DNA from: Bacillus sp. Y1
GTDB taxonomy: Bacteria > Bacillota > Bacilli > Bacillales > Cytobacillaceae
Length of the DNA stretch: 64,000 nucleotides
Direction: 5' to 3'
NCBI RefSeq assembly: GCF_003586445.1
Contig: NZ_CP030028.1
Span: 1,502,501-1,566,500 of the forward strand
The number at the start of each line of letters is the position of its first letter. The first letter of the stretch is position 1. Below are positions 18,169 to 26,053 of this stretch, in pieces. The translations under genes were made by a program, and so were the position numbers. The notes beneath the pieces were generated by a model that saw nothing but the letters and a program-made list of their open reading frames with translations, did not search any database and was not told where the DNA came from.

Positions 18169-18206
18169 GAATAAGTATACAGAAGTTGTGATAAGGGGTG
18201 GGAATG

Positions 18207-19379
18207 ATGGAATTTGTTGTGTTAACAGAAAAAGATTATGAAGAAGCCATTAAATTGTCAATGTACGCTTTTCAATACAAGGTAAAGGAGGAAGATATAC
18301 CTAAGAGAAAACAAATGTTAAAATCACACGATATTCTTGCAGTTAAAGATGGACAAAAGCTTGTTGCAAAATTACACATTATCCCATTTTCTATTTATAT
18401 AAACGATAAAAAGTTTCAAATGGGGGGCATTGCTGGAGTTTCAACGTATCCAGAATACCGTCGGCACGGCTATGTGAAACAACTTATTACAGACGCCCTA
18501 AAACATATGAATCAGAAACAGCAATACATATCCTTTCTTCACCCTTTTGATGTTCACTTTTACCGTAGATTTGGTTGGGAGCTTTTTGCAGATAACAAAA
18601 AGGTAACGATTGAGAAAAAAGATTTGGTTAAGTTGCCTTCCAACCAAGGCAAAGTTTTAAGGGACATTCCGGAACATGAAAGAGGGCAAATTAAAAGAGT
18701 ATATGAGTCTTTTGCGGCATCTCATAGCGGGATGCTTGTTCGTACACAAGAATGGTGGAACGACCATGTATACAGCGAGGATCATATGGCTGCGTATGTG
18801 AATGACAATGGTGAGTACGAAGGTTATATCGTATATTCAGTGAAAAATAAAGAGTTGGAAGTCATTGAAATGATTACTGCTACTCATCAGGCAGCGATTG
18901 GTCTGTGGAATTTTATCTGTCAACATGACTCCATGGTTGACAAGGTAGTGGTAACCACTTCGACTCATGATTTATTCCCATATTACCTAAAACAACCAAA
19001 ACAAAAGACTGATGTCCACCCATACTTTATGGCTAGAATTGTTAATGTAGAAGAGTTTCTAAAATCCTACTCTTTTCAGTCAACTGGTGATAAAGTATTT
19101 ATTCATGTGAATGATGAATACTGTAGTTGGAATAGTGGTTCGTATTTACTTGGCGATGAGTCTATAACTGCTTTTAAGGAGAAAGAAGGAAGTGTCTGTG
19201 CTTATCCACCTAAGGTAGGGTTGCAAATGGACATAGGAACATTGTCTACGCTTTTGTTAGGATACAAAACGACTGAAGAATTGTATCACCTTGGAGAAAT
19301 TACAGGAAGTTTAGATGATATAAAAAAGTTAGAAAGGAAAATTCCAAGATTACGACCATTTTTTCCTGATTTCTTTTAA
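18207..19379 (+). CDS. Eis-type GNAT N-acetyltransferase
   Basis: The protein has 390 residues, the length of the Eis family. An N-terminal GNAT domain carries the acetyl-CoA loop GIAGVSTYPEYRRHGYVKQL (Q/RxxGxG/A region near residues 78-95) and the FLHPFDVHFYRRFGWE block. A second GNAT-like half follows (EVIEMITATHQAAIGLWNF) and then a C-terminal SCP2-like sterol carrier domain, as in Eis. The family acetylates amines, including aminoglycosides; the natural substrate here is unknown. Of several in-frame starts, ATG 18207 has the best spacing from AAGGGGTGG. It is not at this position in B. subtilis. Confidence 0.82.
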   Translation: MEFVVLTEKDYEEAIKLSMYAFQYKVKEEDIPKRKQMLKSHDILAVKDGQKLVAKLHIIPFSIYINDKKFQMGGIAGVSTYPEYRRHGYVKQLITDALKHMNQKQQYISFLHPFDVHFYRRFGWELFADNKKVTIEKKDLVKLPSNQGKVLRDIPEHERGQIKRVYESFAASHSGMLVRTQEWWNDHVYSEDHMAAYVNDNGEYEGYIVYSVKNKELEVIEMITATHQAAIGLWNFICQHDSMVDKVVVTTSTHDLFPYYLKQPKQKTDVHPYFMARIVNVEEFLKSYSFQSTGDKVFIHVNDEYCSWNSGSYLLGDESITAFKEKEGSVCAYPPKVGLQMDIGTLSTLLLGYKTTEELYHLGEITGSLDDIKKLERKIPRLRPFFPDFF

Positions 19380-19386
19380 TGCTTAT

Positions 19387-19427
19387 AAAAAGCGCAGACT
19401 TCACTAATATGAAGACTGCGCTTTTTT
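19387..19427. terminator. Bidirectional terminator between convergent genes
   Basis: A 17-base imperfect stem containing AAAGCGCAG/CTGCGCTTT, with one mismatch and loop CTAATA, is followed by a T run overlapping the end of the convergent gene. Confidence 0.9.
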
Positions 19428-20487
19428 AAATTTTAAAATTCAGCTTAATTATTCCGGCTTCTTTTGCCGAATTGAATGCAATTAGTAGTAAAGGGCCAAT
19501 AATAAATCCTAGTATTCCGAGCAACTTCAGACCAAGGTACATCGCAATTAAAGTAGACAAAGGTGAGAGGCCAATATGTGTCCCCATCACTTTCGGTTCG
19601 ACCGTGCGACGAATAATTAACAATATAACTGCTAAAATAGCTAGTTTTGTACCTAAGACTACATCACCGGTAATGAAATGAAATAAAGCCCATGGTGCCA
19701 TGATCACAATAGACCCAATGATTGGGATAAAATCAATAATCCAAATGATGGTGGCCATTAATAAAGCTAGTTTTGGAGTGATAATGAATAGCCCAATTAA
19801 TGTAACTAAAAAAATGAGTACAGAAACAAGAAATTGAGCCTTAACAAAGCCTATTACAACAAAGGATAGACGAGAGGTCATAAAATTAACTTTATCAGCT
19901 GTTTTCTCGGTTAAATGACTGTATAAAGAAATTTTTAACCTTGGTAAATCTAATAGGAAAAGAAATAGAGCGATCAAATACACTAAAAAACTGACAAGAT
20001 AGCTAGGGATATTAGTAAGTAATGACCGGACATTATCGATGTTTAAGTAAGCTACTAAATCGTTTTTCGTTCCATTAAGAAAAGTTTGTATTTGGCTGCT
20101 AATTCCATCTACTACTTCCTTCGGTAATTCCTTTGCTGCTGAGGTTAATTTCTCCTCTGTATCTAACCAAGCTCGATTAATTTCATTTATTAGCTGAGGA
20201 GCGTTTTCAACTACTTGAATGGCTTCTGTGATTACCTTTGTAACAATGAAGTAGCCGCTAACCCCAACAAAGAGTAAAAAGCCCAAAAATACAATTAAGA
20301 CAGATACTTTCTGATTAAGTTTGGTACGATTTTGTAACATTCGTACGAGCGGTTCGAGAAATAAGGCAGTTATAAATGCAGTAATCAAAGGGATAGAAAC
20401 AGGCAGGATAAGATATAACAAAAGGGCTGCTATACAGACACCTAGAATAATTAAAAAATAACGTTTCTTAAAAAAGCTTAGTAACAA
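19426..20487 (-). CDS. AI-2E/YtvI-family membrane protein
   Basis: This 353-residue protein has two N-terminal helices, a long extracytoplasmic loop (about 65-150) and five to six C-terminal helices. The FxFIPIIGSIV-like block (IIDFIPIIGS) and GPLLLIAF near the end are typical of the AI-2E transporter superfamily. The size and helix pattern resemble YtvI, a sporulation membrane protein, but the family also contains sodium-proton antiporters, so the substrate is open. I move the start to TTG 20487, with AAGGAG 7 bases upstream; the longer ATG frame lacks a ribosome site. Confidence 0.8.
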   Translation of the reverse strand: MLLSFFKKRYFLIILGVCIAALLLYLILPVSIPLITAFITALFLEPLVRMLQNRTKLNQKVSVLIVFLGFLLFVGVSGYFIVTKVITEAIQVVENAPQLINEINRAWLDTEEKLTSAAKELPKEVVDGISSQIQTFLNGTKNDLVAYLNIDNVRSLLTNIPSYLVSFLVYLIALFLFLLDLPRLKISLYSHLTEKTADKVNFMTSRLSFVVIGFVKAQFLVSVLIFLVTLIGLFIITPKLALLMATIIWIIDFIPIIGSIVIMAPWALFHFITGDVVLGTKLAILAVILLIIRRTVEPKVMGTHIGLSPLSTLIAMYLGLKLLGILGFIIGPLLLIAFNSAKEAGIIKLNFKI

Positions 20488-20638
20488 AAGATGTTCTCCT
20501 TCCATAAATAAAAAATATTTGTTAATTTCGGAACACTTAAATTATAGTATGCATTTAATAAAATAACCAATGAAAATAATAAAAATATGAAGTTATATAT
20601 TCTGAGGTGTTTATTAGACGAGCCTAAAAGGAGGGATT

Positions 20639-20977
20639 ATGTTGGTAAATATGTTTGAGCAAAATGAAAGCAATCGAGCCGTTCACAACATTATTTCAGC
20701 AATAGTCGAGTCTAATATAATTGAAAGCGATAACTATGTCGTACTCAAAAAAAGAGGAAATATCATTGATCGCATCCAAGGACAATTCCATCCGACAAAA
20801 AATCAAACGTATGAAGTGATACTGAAAGAAAGCGTTGTTGGAATCATTTTAAGATTAAGTGCCATTAATTATAGAGGAATTATCGAAAAAATAGAAAGTT
20901 TACAGGCAGCCATTCAAGAGGAAGTGTACTTGTTGACTGGGTATAAAGTAAGTTATATTCATGTGAAACTTAGTTAA
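20639..20977 (+). CDS. Small hypothetical protein, faint Asp23-like pattern
   Basis: This 112-residue soluble protein starts at ATG behind AAAGGAGGG. I do not recognise a close family. The C-terminal half (ILKESVVGIILRLSAINY ... IQEEVYLLTGYKVSYIHVKL) has the strand-helix-strand rhythm and the E-x3-L-TG-x-KV-x2-I-x-V ending typical of the Asp23/YloU family. The usual N-terminal block of that family is not evident. It sits alone between a YtvI-like gene and a YugN-like gene, with its own terminator. Confidence 0.6.
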   Translation: MLVNMFEQNESNRAVHNIISAIVESNIIESDNYVVLKKRGNIIDRIQGQFHPTKNQTYEVILKESVVGIILRLSAINYRGIIEKIESLQAAIQEEVYLLTGYKVSYIHVKLS

Positions 20978-20981
20978 AAAT

Positions 20982-21008
20982 AAAAAAGACGCAAAAAGCG
21001 TCTTTTTT
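20982..21008. terminator. Bidirectional terminator
   Basis: An 11-bp stem AAAAAAGACGC with GCGTCTTTTTT and loop AAAAA lies at a convergent junction. Confidence 0.9.
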
Positions 21009-21366
21009 ATTTAGCGAATTTTTCTACTTCTACTTTTACTTCATTAAGAAGCTTTTCACATTGGCTGATAAGTCCTTTTGGAAAGGTTTCACCTTCACCG
21101 TATTCTACACCGTGTGGATAATAATGCTTACCTAATAATGGTGTCATTAATTGAACGGTTGCTTTGTGTGCTCCAACATCACCTTCTACAGCATATCCGA
21201 ATACACGAAGGTAGAAAGTTCCTTCTTTTAGGATAAACTTACGGTCGTATGTTACTCTTTCATAATCCCATTGTCCTTCACGAACTAACCCATGATCAAG
21301 CATAACTTCGTCCAAACGATTTAAATCCGCTTTTACGCTCTCAAGGCCTACATTTTCAAACTTCAT
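21007..21366 (-). CDS. YugN-like family protein (possibly YlbA)
   Basis: The 119-residue protein begins MKFENVGLES. The blocks GLVREGQWDYERVTYDRKF and YLRVFGYAVEGDV are those of the YugN-like family, which has no known biochemical role. Its length and place before the CBS-domain gene agree with B. subtilis ylbA (about 120 residues), although I cannot confirm that YlbA belongs to this family. ATG 21366 is chosen for the GGAGGG site upstream. It is convergent with the preceding small gene. Confidence 0.75.
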   Translation of the reverse strand: MKFENVGLESVKADLNRLDEVMLDHGLVREGQWDYERVTYDRKFILKEGTFYLRVFGYAVEGDVGAHKATVQLMTPLLGKHYYPHGVEYGEGETFPKGLISQCEKLLNEVKVEVEKFAK

Positions 21367-21501
21367 TATTTTCCCTCCTACAAACACGATACCCGTCTAC
21401 TTGAAACTGAACTTTTCACTATGTAATGATAACTTCTTCATTTTTAATAATAGTAGAAATTATAGGAAGTTGCAATGAGAACGTTCACAAAAGTCAGATA
21501 T

Positions 21502-21527
21502 GTTTTCCTCATATACAATGCGGGAAT
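21502..21527 (+). promoter_or_regulatory. Sigma-B-like promoter candidate for ylbB
   Basis: GTTTTC (21502-21507), a 14-base spacer and GGGAAT (21522-21527) resemble the sigma-B consensus GTTTAA-N12-15-GGGTAT (4 of 6 and 5 of 6). It lies 59 bases before the start of the CBS-domain gene. Confidence 0.35.
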
Positions 21528-21585
21528 AGTTGACCATACAAAAGGGAACGATACAATTGACAGATATTTTTTAGGAGGGCTCAGG

Positions 21586-22017
21586 ATGAAGACCATAAAT
21601 GAATTGATGACTAAGGAAGTCGAATGTTGTACACTTCTTGATAATGTGTACGAGGTCGCACTTAAAATGAAAGAACTAAACGTAGGTGCGATTCCAATTG
21701 TTGATGATGATAAGTTAATCGGAATGATTACCGATCGTGATATTGTCGTTAGAGGTGTTGCTGAAAAACATCCTGGGTCGACGAAAGTAGAAGATATCAT
21801 GAGTAAGCAGATCATAACTGTATCACCTGAAACAACTGCTAGAGACGCGGCTGAATTAATGGCCAAGCATCAAATTCGACGTCTTCCTGTAACAGAAGGA
21901 AAAAAACTAGTAGGAATAGTAGCACTAGGGGATTTGGCTGTTGAGAAGATCACCGACTATCAAGCCGGTAAAGCCCTATCTGACATTTCCGAACATTCTT
22001 CTTCTGACATGCATTAA
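21586..22017 (+). CDS. ylbB: CBS-domain pair protein YlbB
   Basis: This 143-residue protein is made almost only of two CBS motifs. The first covers about residues 7-60 (GAIPIVDDDKLIGMITDRDIV) and the second about 72-128 (HQIRRLPVTEGKKLVGIVALGDLA). CBS pairs bind adenine nucleotides and report energy state; the partner of YlbB is unknown. The ATG at 21586 follows TTAGGAGGG, and the open frame upstream of it is probably untranslated. It is followed by a terminator, so it is monocistronic. Confidence 0.88.
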   Translation: MKTINELMTKEVECCTLLDNVYEVALKMKELNVGAIPIVDDDKLIGMITDRDIVVRGVAEKHPGSTKVEDIMSKQIITVSPETTARDAAELMAKHQIRRLPVTEGKKLVGIVALGDLAVEKITDYQAGKALSDISEHSSSDMH

Positions 22018-22019
22018 TG

Positions 22020-22042
22020 AAGGCACCTTTTTGGTGTCTTTA
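22020..22042 (+). terminator. Short terminator after ylbB
   Basis: AAGGCACC pairs with GGTGTCTT across a T-rich loop, followed by TATTTTATTT. Confidence 0.7.
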
Positions 22043-22185
22043 TTTTATTTATGTACAGAGCCTGGTAGGTTATAATAAGATAAATAACTACCTTATTAAC
22101 CTATTTTATTTTCTATGAAATACTATACTATTTATATAATGCTTGCATACAATGATAGAAAGAATGATAGAGAGGAGGATGGCCT

Positions 22186-23250
22186 CTGAGAAGTTTAGGA
22201 AGAATATTAATATTGATTACTGCTATATTAGGAATTGTATTTTATTTTAATATTCAAAATGGTGACGAGGAGATACTCTTAGAAGACGGGACACAAAAGA
22301 GAGGAAGTAACCAGGACTTATCAAATAATACGAGTGATGAAGGAACAAACTCTGAAAGACCAACGGAGGGAGTTTCAACTTATATCGGAATGTCTATAGA
22401 AAGCTTGGAGGAAAACTTAGGTCAACCTAACAGAGTAGATCAGACTTATTATGGGTTTGATTGGTGGATCTATAATACTGACCCTGCCAATTATTCTCAG
22501 ATTGGTGTGAAAGACGGGAAGGTAGTAACCGTTTATGCCATCGGTTCGGAAGTGAATATAAGTCCCTTCAAGATAGGACAACATGTAGATGAAATTTTTT
22601 CTTCAAGTTATGTAGAAACAGAAATAGGGTTAGATTATGAAGGAAGTTCCTATCAATTTGAGCTATCAGAGTCGGATCTAAATACTAGACCATTGTTGAA
22701 AATGGGGGATATCTTCGTTCAACTCTATATTGATAAATTTACGGCAACATTATCTAGTTTTAGGGTAATGGATGCAGAAACTTTATTGAAGTTAAGACCT
22801 TATGAATTGGTTTATTTTGGTGATTTACAAGAAATTGAACCTGATGAGATGGCACCAGATGAAAAAGTCGAGGATGCAAATGAAAAACAAATATATGATA
22901 TTACGAATATTATGAGAATGAGATTTGGACTTGCTACCTTACAATGGGATGAAAAAACGGCAACTGTAGCTTATGGACATAGCAAGGATATGGAAGAGAG
23001 CAAAACTTTTTCGCATACATCTGAAAAGTTCGGGGAGCTCTCCGATCGCTTAGAGGCCGGGGAAGTATTTTATCAGGTAGCCGGTGAGAATATTGCCGCA
23101 AACTATGCTGATGCACCAGCAGTTATGGAAGGCTGGTTAAATAGTAAAGGTCACCGGGAAAGCTTATTAAACGAAGACTTTACACATATCGGTGTAGGTG
23201 TATATAAAAAATATTACACGCAAAACTTTATCCAAGCATGGGAAGAATGA
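22186..23250 (+). CDS. ylbC: YlbC, membrane-anchored CAP/SCP-domain protein with CTG start
   Basis: The 354-residue frame fits YlbC in size (about 346 in B. subtilis). An N-terminal hydrophobic segment anchors it outside the membrane. The segment from about residue 65 (IGMSIESLEENLGQPNRVD) is the CAP-associated domain, and residues from about 235 to the end form the CAP domain (ITNIMRMRFGL, GENIA, WLNSKGHRESLL, HIGVGV). No ATG, GTG or well-placed TTG opens the frame. CTG at 22186 lies 7 bases after AGGAGG, and the next in-frame candidate, TTG 22213, has no ribosome site and would cut the anchor. The function of bacterial CAP proteins is largely unknown. Confidence 0.85.
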   Translation: MRSLGRILILITAILGIVFYFNIQNGDEEILLEDGTQKRGSNQDLSNNTSDEGTNSERPTEGVSTYIGMSIESLEENLGQPNRVDQTYYGFDWWIYNTDPANYSQIGVKDGKVVTVYAIGSEVNISPFKIGQHVDEIFSSSYVETEIGLDYEGSSYQFELSESDLNTRPLLKMGDIFVQLYIDKFTATLSSFRVMDAETLLKLRPYELVYFGDLQEIEPDEMAPDEKVEDANEKQIYDITNIMRMRFGLATLQWDEKTATVAYGHSKDMEESKTFSHTSEKFGELSDRLEAGEVFYQVAGENIAANYADAPAVMEGWLNSKGHRESLLNEDFTHIGVGVYKKYYTQNFIQAWEE

Positions 23251-23252
23251 CG

Positions 23253-23278
23253 AAAAGGAGCTGAGTGCTCCTTTTTAT
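23253..23278. terminator. Terminator between ylbC and a convergent gene
   Basis: The stem AAAAGGAGC/GCTCCTTTT with loop TGAGT and T run overlaps the end of the convergent gene. Confidence 0.85.
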
Positions 23279-23637
23279 TTTTGAAGTATTTCATATCTAC
23301 CAAAACGAAAATGGCCTTCCTTCCAATTACCGTAAACACGCACCTCATCACCCAGCTGAAAATCATTCGTAAGGACTTTCCCTTTTACAAATGGAGTAAT
23401 TTTTGAGACAACAGTCGTTGTCTGGTTATTTATAAGTGTGAGTTCGACAATATGTACATATCGATGATAATAAAAACGTTCTTTTCTTATATTTATATGA
23501 TGAATCTTTCCTGTAACGATCGCTTCTTCATATACTTGTTCTAGTGCTAACCATTGCACCGTATGAGATTGTAACTCTCGCTTTGAAATAATATAAAAGT
23601 AAATAATAATGATAGGTATTACAATGGCAGTTACCAA
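23275..23637 (-). CDS. Hypothetical single-pass membrane protein, 120 aa
   Basis: This 120-residue protein starts with TTG 23637, 7 bases after GGGTG. One N-terminal membrane helix (about residues 3-18) is followed by a soluble beta-rich domain (IVTGKIHHINIRKERFYYHRYVHIV, VVSKITPFVKG, LGDEVRVYGNW). The layout resembles an OB-like or small beta-barrel domain anchored to the membrane, but I recognise no family. It lies 11 bases downstream of the thioesterase gene on the same strand and is probably cotranscribed with it. Confidence 0.65.
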   Translation of the reverse strand: MVTAIVIPIIIIYFYIISKRELQSHTVQWLALEQVYEEAIVTGKIHHINIRKERFYYHRYVHIVELTLINNQTTTVVSKITPFVKGKVLTNDFQLGDEVRVYGNWKEGHFRFGRYEILQK

Positions 23638-23648
23638 ATCGGTTCACC

Positions 23649-24134
23649 CTAAATTCTTTTTTCAATGACAAGAAAACTACCTGTGCCAATGGCTATCTTA
23701 ACACCATCTGAACGATGAATTTCTGCGGATAATACAAGTGTTTTTGAGCCTTTATGTTCCATTTTTGCTCTACAGACCATATGTTCTCCAATTCCAGCGG
23801 CAATATAATTAATATTCAACTGGGTAGTGACGGCACCATAGCCATCAGGAACAAGGGAATTTGCTAATACACCCATTGCTGTATCAAGCAAAGTCGCAGT
23901 AATTCCCCCATGAACAATATACAAAGTATTATATAAAAGAGGAGAAATCGGTATGGTTATTTCACAGTCGTCATCCGTTATTTTACGTTCCATTTGCAAA
24001 AGACTAGAGATAAACGTGGTGTTCTTTCCTGATTTCCAAAGTTGAAAACCTTTTAGAAGCTGTTCGAGCAGTACTAAGTCATGCTCGGTCGCATGAAGAG
24101 TAATGTCTTGGATTTGCTTTTGAATATTTTCCAT
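23649..24134 (-). CDS. PaaI-type hotdog-fold thioesterase
   Basis: The protein has 161 residues. The signature NTLYIVHGGITATLLDTAMGVLA (near residues 69-91) is the hotdog-fold acyl-CoA thioesterase motif, with the H-G-G catalytic loop and the Asp of the following helix. The AVTTQLNINYIAA strand follows. Members hydrolyse short or aromatic acyl-CoAs; the substrate is not predictable. ATG 24134 with GAGGG upstream is preferred to GTG 24146, which lies in that site. Confidence 0.85.
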   Translation of the reverse strand: MENIQKQIQDITLHATEHDLVLLEQLLKGFQLWKSGKNTTFISSLLQMERKITDDDCEITIPISPLLYNTLYIVHGGITATLLDTAMGVLANSLVPDGYGAVTTQLNINYIAAGIGEHMVCRAKMEHKGSKTLVLSAEIHRSDGVKIAIGTGSFLVIEKRI

Positions 24135-24190
24135 TATATCCCTCACTTTATCTTTCCTTTCCTTTCCATTTTATCATGAAATCTAAGGTG

Positions 24191-24218
24191 CACATATTTT
24201 TCTTTTTTTCATATCGTA
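24191..24218 (+). promoter_or_regulatory. Sigma-K-like promoter candidate for ylbD
   Basis: CACA (24191-24194; core AC at 24192-24193) is followed after 16 bases by CATATCGTA (24210-24218), an exact fit to CATAnnnTA. It is 34 bases before the ylbD start and fits a coat-protein gene. Confidence 0.45.
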
Positions 24219-24252
24219 TTATAGGCATTCGTTTATGTTGAGGTGAAATATA

Positions 24253-24684
24253 ATGGCCAAAAAGCAACTGCATCCTTCTGTAAAAAAGTTCAAGGAGTAT
24301 GTTCGAGCCCACCCTGAACTTATTAAGCAGGTTAGAAGCGGGGCAAATACGTGGCAAGAGTTATACGAGGAATGGTATCTATTCGGTGAGGATGATTCTA
24401 AAGGAAATGGAAACGTTGATGACGGTAATCAATCAACGGAAGATTCAAAAAAAGAATCATCTCCAAAGGAAGAATCATCTAAAAAGGATTGGATGTCAAC
24501 CGTACTAGGTGCTGTGAGGAATATGGATTCAAACCAGCTTCAACATCATATCGTGAGTATTAGTTCTGCCTTAGGTGCGATTCAAGGGGTAATTTCCTCC
24601 CTGCAAGGAGGGAGTAACGTCCAAAATCCGCCTAAAAAAAGTGTAAGCCCACCATCACATCCATTTCAATTTAGACAAGACTAG
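24253..24684 (+). CDS. ylbD: YlbD-like spore coat protein
   Basis: The protein has 143 residues. The N-terminus HPSVKKFKEYVRAHPELIKQVRSG and the WQELYEEWYLFGEDD block match YlbD. A low-complexity middle rich in Ser, Lys, Glu and Asp (about 50-78) and a C-terminal part ending PFQFRQD complete it. YlbD is associated with the spore coat in B. subtilis. It starts at ATG after GAGGTG. ylbE follows after 14 bases, so the two form an operon. Confidence 0.88.
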   Translation: MAKKQLHPSVKKFKEYVRAHPELIKQVRSGANTWQELYEEWYLFGEDDSKGNGNVDDGNQSTEDSKKESSPKEESSKKDWMSTVLGAVRNMDSNQLQHHIVSISSALGAIQGVISSLQGGSNVQNPPKKSVSPPSHPFQFRQD

Positions 24685-24698
24685 TAGGGGGCTCTTGA

Positions 24699-24938
24699 AT
24701 GAGAGAAGAAATTAATGAATATTTACGTATGCAACCACAATTAAAACAGTTTTTAAGGGAACAGCCCATTTGGTACAGAAAGCTAGGGAGAAATCCACAT
24801 GATATACAAAGCTTTGAAATATCAGCTTTACACCATTATAAAAAGACCATTCCTCACCGTGTGGAGCAATTCAATCATAGTGTACAAATGGCGAATATGA
24901 TGATGAGCATGTTTCAAGCCATGAATAGTAATCAATAA
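24699..24938 (+). CDS. ylbE: YlbE-like protein
   Basis: This 79-residue protein contains LRMQPQLKQFLREQPIWYRKLGRNP near its N-terminus, the hallmark of the YlbE family. It ends with a methionine-rich helix (MANMMMSMFQAMN). It starts at ATG behind TAGGGGG. The function is unknown; linkage to the coat gene ylbD and a likely shared sporulation promoter suggest a spore-related role. Confidence 0.85.
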   Translation: MREEINEYLRMQPQLKQFLREQPIWYRKLGRNPHDIQSFEISALHHYKKTIPHRVEQFNHSVQMANMMMSMFQAMNSNQ

Positions 24939-24939
24939 G

Positions 24940-24974
24940 AAGCCTTCACTTTACGAGAGTTTGAAGGCTTTTTG
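24940..24974 (+). terminator. Terminator of ylbDE
   Basis: AAGCCTTCA (24940-24948) pairs with TGAAGGCTT (24962-24970), followed by TTT. Confidence 0.85.
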
Positions 24975-25045
24975 GTTGGATTTTTGACTAAGCTTGCTGT
25001 TAATTGCACAAAATATGTAAAATTGTGTGATTGGGGGCAACCGAG

Positions 25046-25459
25046 TTGGTAAGGAAAATGGTCTTTGTTTTTCTGATTGGACTTCTGTTAAATGCTTGTC
25101 ATAAAGATATACCAGATCCTGAAGTGAAAAGAGAAGTATCTATTGTACCTATGCACACTGTAAGAGCAGAAAATGATGTGGTCGTATTAGGAATGAAATC
25201 AGAACAATCATTTTCAGTTCAGCACCATGTGAAGGAAAATAATGTTTATGTTGAGTGCTTTATTCCTGATATTTCATTTACGAATCGTAATACGAGCTTA
25301 ATTGTCTCAGTGGATGGGGAACAAAAAAAAGTAGTGACAACAGCTGCCTTTATTATAAAAGGGCTTTCAAAAGGCTCCCATCAAATTCAATTACAAGTAG
25401 TTGAAAAAAATCAAAGAAGAGAAGATATGAAAAAAGATTTTCAAGTTCTCATACGGTAG
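25046..25459 (+). CDS. Small putative lipoprotein upstream of ylbF
   Basis: The protein has 137 residues. A short signal (RKMVFVFLIGLLLNAC) ends in a lipobox with cysteine near residue 16, predicting lipid anchoring. The mature part is beta-rich (VYVECFIPDISFTNRNTSLIVSVDGE, GSHQIQLQVVEK) and looks like an immunoglobulin-like fold. I recognise no named family. TTG 25046 follows GGGGG at 8 bases; a longer frame from 25031 would start in that site. The ylbF frame opens 60 bases later. Confidence 0.65.
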   Translation: MVRKMVFVFLIGLLLNACHKDIPDPEVKREVSIVPMHTVRAENDVVVLGMKSEQSFSVQHHVKENNVYVECFIPDISFTNRNTSLIVSVDGEQKKVVTTAAFIIKGLSKGSHQIQLQVVEKNQRREDMKKDFQVLIR

Positions 25460-25519
25460 GATGTAAAAAGTTCATTTCTGTGCTTATTCATGGTAAAATA
25501 TGAATCGGAGGTGAGCGGA

Positions 25520-25957
25520 TTGCTTGCTACAACAGAAAGTATGGAAATTCTAGAGTATGCAGATGAATTAGCTACAATGGTGCTCGAGTCAACAGTGGTT
25601 GAGGCTTATTATATATGCTTGAATAATGTAAAAAAAGATAAAGAAACACAAAAGAAAATTAAAGCGTTTATACAAATGAAGGATCGTTATGAAGAGGTTG
25701 AACGCTTTGGAAGATATCATCCTGATTATAAAACAGTCATGATGGAAATCCGTAATTTGAAAAGAGAAGTAGATCTCGACCTTAATGTAGCTGAATTCAA
25801 AAAAGCGGAGAACGATCTACAAGCACTTCTTGATGAAATAAGTGTACTCATTGGCCGGTCAGTATCTGACTTTATCAAGGTCCCATCCGGAAATCCGTTC
25901 TTTGAATCAAGTTGTGGTGGAGGCTGTAGCACAGGCGGAAGCTGTGGTTGCTCATAA
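25520..25957 (+). CDS. ricF: RicF (YlbF), subunit of the Ric complex
   Basis: The protein has 145 residues. The central helical YlbF/YmcA domain is evident (FIQMKDRYEEVERFGRYHPDYK, NLKREVDLDLNVAEFKKAENDLQ). A C-terminal cysteine-rich tail has Cys132, Cys136, Cys142 and Cys144. In B. subtilis YlbF, YmcA and YaaT form a complex that binds iron-sulfur clusters and controls RNase Y-dependent mRNA maturation, competence, biofilm and sporulation. The TTG at 25520 follows GGAGGTG at 5 bases; the ATG at 25490 has no ribosome site and would add ten atypical residues. Confidence 0.93.
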   Translation: MLATTESMEILEYADELATMVLESTVVEAYYICLNNVKKDKETQKKIKAFIQMKDRYEEVERFGRYHPDYKTVMMEIRNLKREVDLDLNVAEFKKAENDLQALLDEISVLIGRSVSDFIKVPSGNPFFESSCGGGCSTGGSCGCS

Positions 25958-25966
25958 ACTAACTGT

Positions 25967-25996
25967 AAGCATAGGAGAATTCCTATGCTTTTTTTA
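25967..25996 (+). terminator. Terminator after ricF
   Basis: AAGCATAGGA pairs with TCCTATGCTT around GAAT, followed by TTTTT. Confidence 0.92.
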
Positions 25997-26053
25997 TACA
26001 CATGTATGTGTTAGAATAAAAAGACAATTGTGTAATTAAAAAGGAGTAAAGCG

